A DNA stretch of 64,000 nt from MGBC163016 sp964518575 (GTDB lineage: Bacteria; Actinomycetota; Coriobacteriia; Coriobacteriales; Eggerthellaceae). Below, in pieces: positions 17,889 through 27,067 of this stretch; the first letter of the stretch is position 1, and every line of letters starts with the position of its first letter. The stretch spans positions 248,001 to 312,000 of the forward strand of contig CAZFGW010000001.1 of NCBI GenBank assembly GCA_964518575.1, given 5' to 3'. The position numbers and the translations under genes were made by a program. The notes beneath the pieces are model-generated. The model made no database searches. It was not told the origin of the DNA and worked only from the letters and a program-made list of their open reading frames with translations.

Positions 17889-18506
17889 TTAGAACTCGAT
17901 GAACGATGCCTTGGGTGCGAAGCAAATGGGGCACTTCTCGAAATCGTCACCCTTGTGGATATATCCGCAGATCGGGCACAGATAGAACTTGCGATCATCA
18001 GGGTTATCGATGTTGTTGTATGCATCGAGATACAGCTCGGCATGAACGCTCTCGGCGAGCTTCGCACGGGAGAACACCATGACCGCATCGTTTCTGCCCT
18101 CGTCGAGCGCAACCTGAATGAATGACGGATACATATCGGACGTCTCGTAGATTTCGCCACCAGCACCCAAGATCAGATCAACATCGGTCGTGAACGTCTC
18201 GACCACAGCGGGAGGCTCAGGAGCAACGTAGTCAGGCTCAGCCTTCCTGATGAGATCGCTCTCAAGCTTGATGTGAATCTGCTCTGCCTCAGAGGTGCAA
18301 GCAAACTGGCGAGCGATCTGGTCATAGCCAGCTTCCTTCGCCGCTTCGCTGAAAGCGCGATACTTAGCTGACGCGCCCGTTTCGCCCTCAACAGCGCTCT
18401 TCAGATTGGCAAGCGTATCGCCGACCACGGTTTGACTATCAGGAACAACATTGAAATTCGTAGCATTCTGTACGTTCGGTGCGACATCGCGGCATTTCAT
18501 AACCAT
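17889..18506 (-). CDS. rbr: Rubrerythrin with C-terminal rubredoxin-like centre
   Basis: 205 residues. A ferritin-like four-helix domain carries diiron ligands (VEGETGASAKYRAF, ACTSEAEQIH and LAESVHAELY). The C-terminus has two Cys pairs (CPICGYIH and CPICFAPKASF) that hold one Fe(SCys)4 site. Rubrerythrins reduce hydrogen peroxide in anaerobes. The ATG at 18506 lies six bases after AAAGGG; a TTG two codons upstream is less likely. A short palindrome at 18564-18577 may be its operator. Confidence 0.93.
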   Translation of the reverse strand: MVMKCRDVAPNVQNATNFNVVPDSQTVVGDTLANLKSAVEGETGASAKYRAFSEAAKEAGYDQIARQFACTSEAEQIHIKLESDLIRKAEPDYVAPEPPAVVETFTTDVDLILGAGGEIYETSDMYPSFIQVALDEGRNDAVMVFSRAKLAESVHAELYLDAYNNIDNPDDRKFYLCPICGYIHKGDDFEKCPICFAPKASFIEF

Positions 18507-18563
18507 GATCAACCCTTTCAGATAAAGACTTCTAACGGTAGTGCTAATAATAGAACAAGAAAA

Positions 18564-18577
18564 CTCATGCGTATGAG
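18564..18577. promoter_or_regulatory. Palindrome upstream of rubrerythrin
   Basis: CTCATGCGTATGAG, with 5-bp perfect arms, lies about 58 bases upstream of the rubrerythrin start. A possible -10 (TATTAT, minus strand 18552-18547) lies just downstream, so the palindrome would cover the -35 region. It could be an operator for a peroxide or redox regulator, but this is only a positional argument. Confidence 0.3.
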
Positions 18578-18681
18578 CAATCTTTCAAATTAACCATTTT
18601 GCAATCAAGCCTGCGCGCATTTCGCGCTATATTATTCCCGAAATATCGGACATATCATCACGTCAACGCAAAGGAATACCA

Positions 18682-20115
18682 ATGGATCGCATATCTGCTT
18701 GGAAAACCTACGACGCGGACACGCTCGAGCGCATTGAGGAGCTCTGTACCGCCTACAAGACATTCATCAGCGAAAACAAAACGGAACGGGAATGTTGCGC
18801 CGCTGCCATCAAGGCTGCAGAGGCGGAAGGTTACGAACCGCTCGACGAGGTCATCAAGGCGAACAAGACGCTTGCGTGCGGGGACAAAGTCTGGGCGACT
18901 GCTCAGAATAAAGCCGTCATCCTCGTACAGATCGGGCAGCAGCCGCTTGAAATGGGTTGCAACATCCTCGGGGCGCACATCGACTCCCCACGCCTCGACA
19001 TCAAGCAGAACCCGCTTTTCGAAAAAGATGGCTTCGCGCTGCTCGACACCCACTACTACGGCGGCATCAAGAACTACCACTGGGTTGCCATGCCCCTTGC
19101 CCTCCACGGCATCGTCGCGAAAAAGGACGGCAGCACCCAAAAGATCGTCATCGGGGAAGATCCGTCTGACCCCGTGTTCTGCGTGACCGATCTTTTACCC
19201 CATCTCGGCGCAAAGCAGATGGCGAAGAAGGGCTCAGAGGTTATCGAAGGCGAAGATCTCGACATCCTCATCGGCAACCGCATCGCATTCGCCCCGCGCG
19301 ATGACGCCTCTGATGACGCCGCCGAAGGCGAACGCGAACACGACGAGAAAGACCCGGTCAAAGCGTTCGTGCTCAACCTTCTGAAAGAAACGTACGGGTT
19401 TGAGGATGAGGACTTCCTCTCGGCGGAGCTTGAGATCGTACCGGCGGGTTGCGCACGCGACCTCGGGCTGGATAGAAGCATGGTCATCGGTTACGGGCAG
19501 GACGACCGGGTATGTGCGTTCACCTCGCTCGTTGCCCAGCTCGAACTCGCACAAAAGACGCTTGCGAAAACGGCGGTCTGCATTCTGGTCGACAAAGAGG
19601 AAATCGGCAGCGTTGGGGCAAGCGGCATGGAATCCGCGTTCTTCGAAAATACGATGGCGGAGATCATGGAGCTCACCGGCAATGGCAGCATGATCGCGCT
19701 GCGCCGAGCGCTGCAAGCGTCGAAAATGCTGTCATCCGATGTATCCGCTGGTGTCGATCCCGCATACGAAAGCGTATTCGAGACCAAGAATGCCGCGTAC
19801 CTCGGACGCGGTCTCGTTTTCAGCAAATACACCGGTTCGCGAGGAAAGTCGGGCTCGAACGATGCGCGTGCCGAGTTCATCGCGGAGCTTCGCCGGGTGA
19901 TGGACGCTGATAGCGTGAACTATCAAACGGCGGAACTCGGCAGGGTTGACGCAGGCGGCGGTGGCACGATCGCTTATGTACTCGCCCGGTTCGGTATGGA
20001 TGTTATCGACAGCGGCGTTACCGTTTTGAGTATGCACAGCCCCTGGGAGGTCACCAGCAAAGCGGATATTTACGAGGCGAAGCGCGGATATCAGGCATTC
20101 CTTGAGCATATGTAA
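18682..20115 (+). CDS. M18 family aminopeptidase
   Basis: 477 residues. The zinc ligands of M18 peptidases are visible: H99 in GAHIDSPRLD, the EE pair in VDKEEIGSVGASGME, D in SSDVSAGVDP and H in MHSPWE near the C-terminus. It removes N-terminal residues from peptides in the cytoplasm and usually forms large oligomers. A low-complexity acidic insertion (DDASDDAAEGEREHDEKD, about 213-230) is specific to this protein. AAAGGA precedes the ATG, and a strong terminator follows. Confidence 0.93.
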   Translation: MDRISAWKTYDADTLERIEELCTAYKTFISENKTERECCAAAIKAAEAEGYEPLDEVIKANKTLACGDKVWATAQNKAVILVQIGQQPLEMGCNILGAHIDSPRLDIKQNPLFEKDGFALLDTHYYGGIKNYHWVAMPLALHGIVAKKDGSTQKIVIGEDPSDPVFCVTDLLPHLGAKQMAKKGSEVIEGEDLDILIGNRIAFAPRDDASDDAAEGEREHDEKDPVKAFVLNLLKETYGFEDEDFLSAELEIVPAGCARDLGLDRSMVIGYGQDDRVCAFTSLVAQLELAQKTLAKTAVCILVDKEEIGSVGASGMESAFFENTMAEIMELTGNGSMIALRRALQASKMLSSDVSAGVDPAYESVFETKNAAYLGRGLVFSKYTGSRGKSGSNDARAEFIAELRRVMDADSVNYQTAELGRVDAGGGGTIAYVLARFGMDVIDSGVTVLSMHSPWEVTSKADIYEAKRGYQAFLEHM

Positions 20116-20151
20116 GAGCATCTGAGTTGCCTTTCGAACCCCCGATGGTAC

Positions 20152-20193
20152 GGCGCTTTCTATGAGTTGATCACTCGGCGAAAGCGCCTTTTC
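20152..20193 (+). terminator. Terminator of the M18 aminopeptidase gene
   Basis: GGCGCTTTC pairs with GAAAGCGCC across a 19-base loop and is followed by TTTTC. It lies 36 bases after the stop codon. Confidence 0.8.
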
Positions 20194-20368
20194 GTTACAT
20201 CGGAATTACGGATATCTTTCGAAACAGTCGTTATACAACACTTGGTTTTCATCGCAGAATCACCCTCGTAACTTCACGCCGATCAGGCGCCAAGCGCGCA
20301 AACAGGCGCGTATAGTAATGATCAGTCAAAGGGGTTTCTCCTCCTTCCCCTTTCCTTTCTTCTCTCAA

Positions 20369-20496
20369 TGGAAGCTCAATCCCCCTAAGCTTCCAGGAAA
20401 GCGCTTCGGCGCTTTCCAACAAAAAGGGTGATGGTTTCCCCGAACCAATCACCTAACAACCTGCAAAGAGGCGGCTTCCCCTTGCCGTCTCTTTGC
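20369..20496. other. Array of four adjacent strong hairpins (candidate structured RNA)
   Basis: Four hairpins follow each other in 128 bases between convergent genes. H1 (20369-20395) is TGGAAGCT/AGCTTCCA. H2 (20396-20417) is GGAAAGCGC-TTCG-GCGCTTTCC, a perfect 9-bp stem on a stable UUCG tetraloop. H3 (20427-20453) is GGTGATGGTT/AACCAATCACC with one bulge. H4 (20463-20496) is GCAAAGAGGCGGC/GCCGTCTCTTTGC, 13 bp with one G-U pair. On the minus strand H3 is followed by CTTTTTG, so part of the array may terminate the NUDIX gene. No open frame explains the region. Confidence 0.6.
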
Positions 20497-20514
20497 ACGT
20501 CTAGGCTCCTTTTC

Positions 20515-21165
20515 TCAGCGGGAGAACGGAGCTTTGCGCAGGGCAAGCAAGAGCAGCTGGCAGCGCGTCCCTATGATGTCTGTCTGTGTGGTCAGGAATG
20601 TATCGATCTCAGCGCGTGGAAGCACGAACGGTTCGATGTATTCTCCCTTTTCTGTGGAAGCGTTTCCGTTCGGCTTCACATGGGCAATGACAACCTGCAC
20701 ATTCTCATCCGACATGCCGACCGACGAGAATCCAGTTTGTGGAAGAGGAATGAGCGCATCGGCGCCGAATGAGCGGTCGATGCAGTAGCCGGTTTCCTCT
20801 CCAAGTTCCCGCTCAACGCAGGTCTCGAGCAATTCACCCACTTCGACGAGCCCCGCGGGAAAAGCAATGCACCATGCGTTGACGGGATAGCGAAACTCCC
20901 TGATCAAGAGCACAGAGTCGTCGGGCAGCAGCGGAACGATGCAGACCGCATCGGGAACGCCCTGGTCGCCCGCAGCATAGTGCGCAAGCGATGCGCGGTA
21001 TGCCTCAAGACCTTTGCGCGAAACGCTCTCATATTCGTAGTGAGAACCATCGGCAAGCTCATAGGTCAGAAGATACTTGTTGATCCATCCCGACGACAGA
21101 AGTTTTACGGAACGAAGCTGCGGAGACGCTTCTTCTCCACGTTTGATGCCTGCTGAGTCTTCCAT
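20515..21165 (-). CDS. NUDIX hydrolase, ADP-ribose pyrophosphatase-like
   Basis: 216 residues. The NUDIX box is complete: G-LVEVG-E-LLETCVE-REL-GEE-TG. The N-terminal beta region (VKLLSSGWINKYLLTYELADG) and the residue pattern EFRYPVNAW before the box match ADP-ribose/nucleoside-diphosphate-sugar pyrophosphatases. The true substrate is not visible from sequence. The ATG at 21165 has GGGAGA upstream; a start 8 codons earlier (21189) is also possible. It may be the last gene of the ilvE-cimA-yerC run, 107 bases beyond the regulator gene. Confidence 0.85.
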   Translation of the reverse strand: MEDSAGIKRGEEASPQLRSVKLLSSGWINKYLLTYELADGSHYEYESVSRKGLEAYRASLAHYAAGDQGVPDAVCIVPLLPDDSVLLIREFRYPVNAWCIAFPAGLVEVGELLETCVERELGEETGYCIDRSFGADALIPLPQTGFSSVGMSDENVQVVIAHVKPNGNASTEKGEYIEPFVLPRAEIDTFLTTQTDIIGTRCQLLLLALRKAPFSR

Positions 21166-21272
21166 CGCATCTCTCCCAACCGTCACCATAACTGTCGCCC
21201 CACCAGGCGTATCTATGCTTGACCGTGTTCACAGCGCTTTCGGACAACGTCTCCCAGGCAGCGCGGCTTCTC

Positions 21273-21614
21273 TTATGCGTCCGTAGATGCGTCCGCCGTT
21301 TCGTCGAGAACGCGCAGTGCACTGGCATAACCGCCGGCGCCATACGTCAAGCACTTCGACACGCGCGCGATCGTGGTAGTGGAAGCACCAGTGGCCTCTT
21401 CAATGAATTTATAGGGCTTGCCATCCGCAAGCAGCTTCGCAACGGCAAGTCGCTGCGATGTCTCCCTGATCTCCCGGATCGTGAACAGATCCTCCAGAAG
21501 CGCAAAGATTTGGTCCTCGTCATCAAGGCGCGCCAAAACATGAAGCAGGTTCTCAACATCCTGCTTTCGAATCTCGGGTTTCGTATTCCGCGTCTTCTCA
21601 CCTGCGTCAGACAT
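21273..21614 (-). CDS. YerC/YecD family TrpR-like DNA-binding protein
   Basis: 113 residues. The helix-turn-helix lies in TSQRLAVAKLLADGKPYKFIEEATGASTTTIARVSKCL, the signature of the TrpR-related YerC/YecD group. These are small dimeric DNA-binding proteins without a well-established effector. Here the gene overlaps the end of cimA by 8 bases and sits in an ilvE-cimA operon, so a role tied to branched-chain amino-acid supply is plausible, but that is inference from position. Confidence 0.88.
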   Translation of the reverse strand: MSDAGEKTRNTKPEIRKQDVENLLHVLARLDDEDQIFALLEDLFTIREIRETSQRLAVAKLLADGKPYKFIEEATGASTTTIARVSKCLTYGAGGYASALRVLDETADASTDA

Positions 21615-23199
21615 ATGCTTTCCCCTGTCTGATCAAACCGTATTCAATGGATTCAACGAGCGCATTCCACGATGCCTCGATCACGTTCTCAGAAACGCCG
21701 ACCGTGCCGAACGAACCGAAATCATCAGCCGTCGTAATGGTAACGCGGGTCACCGCATCCGTCCCTTGGCTCTCATCAAGCAAGCGAACCTTGTAGTCAA
21801 CGAGTTCGAGTCCCAGCACTTCGGGGAACGACTCGGTGATCGCCATACGCAAAGCGCTTCCGAGCGCCCCCACGGGACCAGTCCCCTCACCCGTTGCGAC
21901 GAAACGCTCATCACCCACGTGGATCTTGATCGTTGCCTCTGACGCGGCATCCTTTGCAAGCGCACCCTTGTCTTCCCGATCATCGACAATCACCCGGAAA
22001 CTCTCCAGGTTGAACACGGGATGGTACGTCCCCAGATGGCGCATGATGAGCAGCGCAAGCGACCCGTCAGCGACCTCATAGGTATACCCTTGCGATTCAC
22101 GCTCCTTGATATCGTCCAAAATATCTTGGATGTTCACGCGCTCGCCTGTCAGATCGATACCCAGCGACTCAGCCTTTTGCAGCAGTGATGCCTTACCTGC
22201 AAGTTCACTCACGACCATGCGCGCCGTATTGCCCACCATGCAGGGATCTGCGTGCTCGTACGCCTGCGGGAACCGCGCAATGGCGCTCGCGTGCAAGCCG
22301 CCTTTGTGCGCAAACGCGGATGTGCCCGTATAGGGATGATGCGCAGAAACCGACATGCCGGTAACTTCCGCAACGTAATGCGACACCGACGTCAAGCTTT
22401 TCAGCGAATGCTCGCCAACCGCCTCATAGCCCATCTTGAGTTCAAGATCAGCGATCACCGTGAGAAGATCGGTATTGCCCACGCGCTCGCCGATGCCATT
22501 CACCGTTCCCTGAACTTGGGTGATGCCCGCGCGAACAGCCGCAAGCGTGTTAGCAACCGCGCAGCCGGAATCATTGTGACAGTGGATACCGAATGCTTGA
22601 TCGGGAAACGCCGCAACAACCTTCGTGCAAATGTCTTCGATCTCGAAGGGCAGCGCTCCCCCATTGGTTTCGCACAGATCGATCGAATGAGCTCCTGCTT
22701 CGCTTGCTGCCTTGATGCAGGAAAGCGCGTAGGCGGGATTGGCTTTGTAGCCATCGAAGAAATGCTCGGCATCGAACACCACCGTGCGCCCTTGAGATAC
22801 CAGATAGGACACCGAATCGGATATCATCCTGATGTTTTCGTCCAGTGTTGTTTGCAGCGCCTTCGTCACCTGGGCGTCCCAGGTCTTGCCCACGATGGTC
22901 ACCACGGGTGCGCCACACTCAAGAAGGTCGCGCAAGCCCGCATCCTCATCTGCAGCAACTTGTTTCTTGCACGTACTTCCGAACGCCGCAATCCGCGCGT
23001 GCTTCAAATCCATGGTGCGAACCCGCTGGAAAAATGCAATATCTTTCGGGTTCGATGCGGGGAAACCCCCTTCGATGATATCGATACCGAATTCGTCCAA
23101 GCGCGCGACGATGAGCAGCTTGTCCTCGAGTGAAAGATTCACTCCTTCGCACTGCTCGCCATCGCGCAGCGTGGAATCGTATGTGGAAATCTTGCTCAA
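21607..23199 (-). CDS. cimA: Citramalate synthase (CimA family)
   Basis: 530 residues. The N-terminal DRE-TIM barrel shows STLRDGEQCEGVNLS, DLCETNGGALP, GIHCHNDSGCAVANTLAAV and NGIGERVGNTDLL. The C-terminal 120 residues are the LeuA-type allosteric dimer domain. The sequence fits the citramalate branch (acetyl-CoA plus pyruvate), which makes 2-oxobutanoate for isoleucine without threonine. It starts 14 bases after ilvE and overlaps the regulator gene downstream. Confidence 0.92.
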   Translation of the reverse strand: MSKISTYDSTLRDGEQCEGVNLSLEDKLLIVARLDEFGIDIIEGGFPASNPKDIAFFQRVRTMDLKHARIAAFGSTCKKQVAADEDAGLRDLLECGAPVVTIVGKTWDAQVTKALQTTLDENIRMISDSVSYLVSQGRTVVFDAEHFFDGYKANPAYALSCIKAASEAGAHSIDLCETNGGALPFEIEDICTKVVAAFPDQAFGIHCHNDSGCAVANTLAAVRAGITQVQGTVNGIGERVGNTDLLTVIADLELKMGYEAVGEHSLKSLTSVSHYVAEVTGMSVSAHHPYTGTSAFAHKGGLHASAIARFPQAYEHADPCMVGNTARMVVSELAGKASLLQKAESLGIDLTGERVNIQDILDDIKERESQGYTYEVADGSLALLIMRHLGTYHPVFNLESFRVIVDDREDKGALAKDAASEATIKIHVGDERFVATGEGTGPVGALGSALRMAITESFPEVLGLELVDYKVRLLDESQGTDAVTRVTITTADDFGSFGTVGVSENVIEASWNALVESIEYGLIRQGKAYV

Positions 23200-23213
23200 A
23201 CGCGCACGCGCGA

Positions 23214-24137
23214 TCAGATCTCGGTCAGCCAGTCCGCGTATTCTTCGTCATGACCATAGGCGATGTCGAAGAAACGCTTCTGCAGCTGCTTCGTGATTTC
23301 GCCCGGCTTTCCGATAACCCTGCCATCAACAGCGCCGACTGGAGTCAGCTCGGCGGCGGAGCCGGTCATGAAGACCTCATCGGCAATGTAGAGATCGCTG
23401 CGAGTCAGGCTCTCCTCGATCACCGGAATGTCGAGCTCGTCTGCGACGACCATGACGCTATCGCGGGTGATGCCCTCGAGCACGCCATCAGACAGCGGTG
23501 GCGTCGACAGGATGCCGTCGCGCACGACAAACAGGTTCTCGCCTGTGCCTTCGCACACAAGACCATTCTCGTTGAGCATGACAGCCTCAGCATATCCATG
23601 TTCTTTCGCCTCGAGCTTCGCCATCAGAGAATTGAAGTACGCAGCCGTTGCCTTGACCGCGGGCGGGATTGCGTTGATGGAACGCTGGCGCCATGAAGAC
23701 ACGCCGATCGAGATGCCGTTTTCCAGCGCGTCCGCGCCCAGATATGCATCCCATGGCCAGCATGCGATGACCACGTCGGTAGGCGCGCCCGTGGGGTCAA
23801 CGCCCATCACGCCGTAGCCGCGATAGACGAGCGGACGAATATAGCAAGAAGGAAGCTTGTTCGCGCGAATCACCTCGACCGTGGCGTCGCAGAGCTCATC
23901 CACAGAATACGGAAGGTCGATCGCAGCAATCTTCGCACTGCGATGCAGGCGCTCCATGTGATCGCGAAGGCGGAATACGTAGCTTTTGTCAGAATCGGGA
24001 TCTTTATAGCAGCGGATACCCTCGAAGACGCCGGAACCGTAGTGCAGCGAGTGCGAGAGCACGTGCGTTGTTGCCTCTGCCCACGGGAGCATTTCGCCGT
24101 TTTTCCATATAAAGTCAACTTCTGTGATGTCAGACAT
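23214..24137 (-). CDS. ilvE: Branched-chain amino acid aminotransferase
   Basis: 307 residues, class IV PLP aminotransferase. The PLP lysine lies in AVKATAAYFNSLMAKLEA and the substrate/phosphate region is NGLVCEGTGENLFVV, with EGITRDSVMVVADEL. It interconverts valine, leucine and isoleucine with their 2-oxo acids. The ATG at 24137 follows GGAAGGAAG by six bases; an upstream ATG at 24161 lacks a ribosome site. It is the first gene of an ilvE-cimA-yerC operon; a weak -10 (TAGAAT) lies at 24198-24203. Confidence 0.93.
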   Translation of the reverse strand: MSDITEVDFIWKNGEMLPWAEATTHVLSHSLHYGSGVFEGIRCYKDPDSDKSYVFRLRDHMERLHRSAKIAAIDLPYSVDELCDATVEVIRANKLPSCYIRPLVYRGYGVMGVDPTGAPTDVVIACWPWDAYLGADALENGISIGVSSWRQRSINAIPPAVKATAAYFNSLMAKLEAKEHGYAEAVMLNENGLVCEGTGENLFVVRDGILSTPPLSDGVLEGITRDSVMVVADELDIPVIEESLTRSDLYIADEVFMTGSAAELTPVGAVDGRVIGKPGEITKQLQKRFFDIAYGHDEEYADWLTEI

Positions 24138-24263
24138 GGCAGTCTTCCTTCCCCTTCTCAATCTTACCTGGGCAGGTTTGTACAGGTATGCGCCAATATT
24201 CTACTCCATGCGGCTAAAGCGCACCTTTGCTTTTTATAAATGGACGTTCGGCGACGTTCGGTG

Positions 24264-24375
24264 TGCACGCTGCGTTTGTTTGGGTGGGTGCATGCGCATC
24301 CTTCCGCATCCGGCACGCAGCGCACGGGTGCATGTCCCGCTTCGCACCACGCACCCGGCACGTACGCAGCGTGCA
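24264..24375. repeat. Inverted repeat upstream of ilvE
   Basis: TGCACGCTGCGT at 24264-24275 is matched exactly by ACGCAGCGTGCA at 24364-24375, with 88 bases between. The interval contains further GC-rich sub-repeats (GCACGCAGCGC, GGTGCATG twice). The GC-rich gap also has tandem GACGTTCGG units at 24243-24261. No gene is visible from 24138 to 24402. A leader structure or operator for ilvE or for the gene upstream is possible. Confidence 0.5.
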
Positions 24376-24402
24376 ACCAGTCGCACCGCTTTTCGCCGCG
24401 CG

Positions 24403-24900
24403 CTATGCTGACGTCAAGCGACGACCAGCCTTTCCGCGGACCTCGTCGAATTCGACAACCCACGCTCCCGTGACATCGATTTCGCGTTGTATGGCATCCC
24501 CGATCTCATCCTTGTACTGAGGAAGATACTTCATGCAAAGCGCAACGAGAACCTTGCGCAAGCAGACCGAATCGTCCACATGATGGATGCGTCCCTGCGC
24601 CACCACGGAGGCGAATCGCGTCGTGAAGAAACTCTCCTCGAAGCAGGGCTCCACTTCGATAGCAACGGTTACGCTCACGCGGTCGTTATGATTGAAATCG
24701 TCGATCTTGTGTCCCGGGCGCTCACCGGTATGGATATAGAGTTTGCCGTCGAGCATCACGTATGAAAGCGGCACCCCATACGGGGTGCCATCAGGATCAA
24801 CCGTGGATACAACGCAGAATTCGCCTTGATCGAGGATTTCATACGCCTCGGCTTCGGAAAGCTCGCGCTCCGCCATTTGCATCGGGTATCTGTTTGTCAT
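24403..24900 (-). CDS. Flavin-binding (pyridoxamine oxidase/NimA-like) protein
   Basis: 165 residues with a split-barrel FMN-binding fold: EILDQGEFCVVSTVDPDGTPYGVPLSY, KLYIHTGERPGHKIDDF and RFASVVAQGRIHHVDD. This matches the pyridoxamine 5'-phosphate oxidase-like/NimA group often annotated as nitroimidazole resistance, but many members have unknown substrates. It starts 12 bases after the glutamine synthetase stop, so it is probably in the same transcript. Confidence 0.85.
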   Translation of the reverse strand: MTNRYPMQMAERELSEAEAYEILDQGEFCVVSTVDPDGTPYGVPLSYVMLDGKLYIHTGERPGHKIDDFNHNDRVSVTVAIEVEPCFEESFFTTRFASVVAQGRIHHVDDSVCLRKVLVALCMKYLPQYKDEIGDAIQREIDVTGAWVVEFDEVRGKAGRRLTSA

Positions 24901-24912
24901 AACGTCCTCATC

Positions 24913-27003
24913 TTAGGCATAGAACAGGATCTCGTTGTAGGTGGGCACCGGCCAATGCTTGTGCTCAACGATGATCTCCATGTTGTCAACGGCGTCGCGC
25001 AGCTCGTCCATCACCGGAATGATTTCATGAGCGTACTTGTTCGCGCGCGCCTGCTGATCCTCAATATCAAGGGCATCGTAGTGAAGCGCGTGCAGCTTGT
25101 CGAGCAGCGTATTGATAGCGTCAGCGCCTTCCACAAGCTGAGCGAGCTTGATCTCTTGATTACTCACGTTCGCATCGGGCATAACCGCCTTGACCTTCGC
25201 GATATTATCGGCGATCTCAGCGGCGAATCCGTTGATCGCCGGCAGGTAATCACGGCGAACCAGACGCTTCATCGTTCGGATCTCGATGTTCATCGTCTTG
25301 TTGTACTTCTCGAGCTTCACCTCGTAGCGGCTGAACACTTCCGCCTTGTCAAGGACGTGGAATTCCTCGAACAGATCGATCGATTTCGGAGTAATGAGGC
25401 ACGGCAGCGCATCCGCGGTGGTCTTGTTGTTGGCAAGTCCGCGACGCTCAGCCTCAATCGGCCACTCGTCGGAATAGCCGTCGCCGTTGAAGATGATGCG
25501 CTGATGATCGCGTAAGGTGCGCTTCACGTATTCAAGCGCCGCTGCCTTGAACTCGTCGCCCTCTTTGCCCTCCATTTCGTCGGCGAACTCTTTGAGCGAT
25601 TTCGCCATAGCGGTGTTCAAGATCATGTTGCAATCGGAGAGGTTCTGCTCGGAGCCCGGCATGCGGAACTCGAACTTGTTGCCCGTGAAGGCGAAGGGGC
25701 TCGTACGATTGCGGTCGGTATTGTCCTTGAGGAAGTTCGGGAGCTCAGCCACGCCGAGGTCCATCTCGACGCGCTGGGACGAGGTGTAGTCCTCATCGGC
25801 AATGAGAGCTGCCACGACGCGGTCAAGTTCATCACCCAAGAACATCGACACGATAGCCGGAGGCGCCTCATTCGCGCCCAGACGGTGATCGTTGCCCGCC
25901 GATGCGGCGGACATGCGCAAAAGCTCCTGGTAATCATCAACGGCCTGAATGACGCCCGCGAGGAATACGAGGAAGCGGAGGTTGCTGATGGGGTTGTCAC
26001 CGGGATCAAGCAGGTTCTTGCCATTGGCGGACATCGACCAGTTGTTGTGCTTGCCTGAGCCATTGATGTGCTCAAACGGCTTCTCGTGCTCAAGGCAAAC
26101 GAGCCCGAACCGGCTTGCCAACAGCTTCATTTCCTCCATGGTCAAAAGGTTCTGGTCGATCGCTCGGTTTGCGTTGGCGAACAGCGGTGCCAGCTCGTGC
26201 TGACAGGGCGCCACTTCGTTGTGCTTCGTCTTCGCTGGGACGCCCAGCTTCCACAACTCCTCGTCGAGCTGCTTCATGAACGCGTTCACCGTGGGACGAA
26301 TGGCACCGAAGTAGTGCTCCTCGAGCTCTTGTCCTTTGCAGGGGGAATAGCCGAACATCGTGCGCCCGGTCAGAACGAGGTCGAGCCTGCGTTCGTAATC
26401 CTTTTCCGAGATCAGAAAGTATTCCTGCTCCGCGCCGACCGTGGCGGCAACGCGCTGGTGTGGTTCGCCAAAAGCCGCGAGCACGCGGTTCGCCTGATCG
26501 TCAAGCGCTTTCATCGAGCGCAGCAGCGGTGTCTTCTTGTCGAGCGCCTCTCCGTTATAGGAGCAAAACGCCGTGGGAATGCAGAGAACCTCGTCCTTGA
26601 TGAAGGCGAACGAGGTAGGATCCCACGCCGTGTAGCCGCGCGCCTCGAACGTTGCACGCAAGCCACCCGAAGGGAATGACGACGCGTCGGGCTCACCCTG
26701 GATGAGCTCCTTGCCCGAAAAGCTCATGATGGCGTGACCGTCATCGATCGGGTCGATGAAGCTGTCGTGCTTTTCCGACGTGGTGCCTGAAAGCGGCTGG
26801 AACCAATGGGTGTAGTGCGTGGCGCCCAGTTCGATCGCCCATTCCTTCATAGCATGGGCAACGACATTCGCCACATCGATATCAAGCGGCTCGCCTGCCT
26901 TGATCGTCTTCATCAGCTGCTTGTACGTAGCAGAGGGCAAACGTTCTTGCATGGTATGTTCGTCGAACACCATTTCGCCATAGATCGCTTGGACATTGGT
27001 CAT
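24913..27003 (-). CDS. glnA: Type III glutamine synthetase
   Basis: 696 residues, the long GSIII form. Visible features are HYTHWFQPLSGTTSEKHDSF, ATVGAEQEYFLI, KHNEVAPCQHELAP, NGSGKHNNWSMS (metal and ammonium region) and DRNRTSPFAFTGNKFEFR. It makes glutamine from glutamate, ammonia and ATP as a dodecamer. The promoter is strong and a short leader hairpin sits between promoter and start, which may be a control point. GGAGCGG precedes the ATG. Confidence 0.96.
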   Translation of the reverse strand: MTNVQAIYGEMVFDEHTMQERLPSATYKQLMKTIKAGEPLDIDVANVVAHAMKEWAIELGATHYTHWFQPLSGTTSEKHDSFIDPIDDGHAIMSFSGKELIQGEPDASSFPSGGLRATFEARGYTAWDPTSFAFIKDEVLCIPTAFCSYNGEALDKKTPLLRSMKALDDQANRVLAAFGEPHQRVAATVGAEQEYFLISEKDYERRLDLVLTGRTMFGYSPCKGQELEEHYFGAIRPTVNAFMKQLDEELWKLGVPAKTKHNEVAPCQHELAPLFANANRAIDQNLLTMEEMKLLASRFGLVCLEHEKPFEHINGSGKHNNWSMSANGKNLLDPGDNPISNLRFLVFLAGVIQAVDDYQELLRMSAASAGNDHRLGANEAPPAIVSMFLGDELDRVVAALIADEDYTSSQRVEMDLGVAELPNFLKDNTDRNRTSPFAFTGNKFEFRMPGSEQNLSDCNMILNTAMAKSLKEFADEMEGKEGDEFKAAALEYVKRTLRDHQRIIFNGDGYSDEWPIEAERRGLANNKTTADALPCLITPKSIDLFEEFHVLDKAEVFSRYEVKLEKYNKTMNIEIRTMKRLVRRDYLPAINGFAAEIADNIAKVKAVMPDANVSNQEIKLAQLVEGADAINTLLDKLHALHYDALDIEDQQARANKYAHEIIPVMDELRDAVDNMEIIVEHKHWPVPTYNEILFYA

Positions 27004-27032
27004 AAGAACCGCTCCTTAGGTTTTGTCATCAC

Positions 27033-27058
27033 GCGCATAGACGCATCGGTCTATACGC
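27033..27058 (-). promoter_or_regulatory. Hairpin in the glutamine synthetase leader
   Basis: Minus-strand GCGTATAGAC pairs with GTCTATGCGC (10 bp, one G-U) around a 6-base loop. It occupies most of the roughly 58-nt leader between the promoter and the ribosome site. It could be an RNA stability or regulatory element, or a protein operator placed at the transcript start. Confidence 0.45.
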
Positions 27059-27067
27059 TTCTCTCGT

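Noticed and set aside
17400..17934. Small minus-strand frames between guaB and rubrerythrin
   Set aside because: They are made of the interspersed hairpin repeat and of antisense to the rubrerythrin 3' end.
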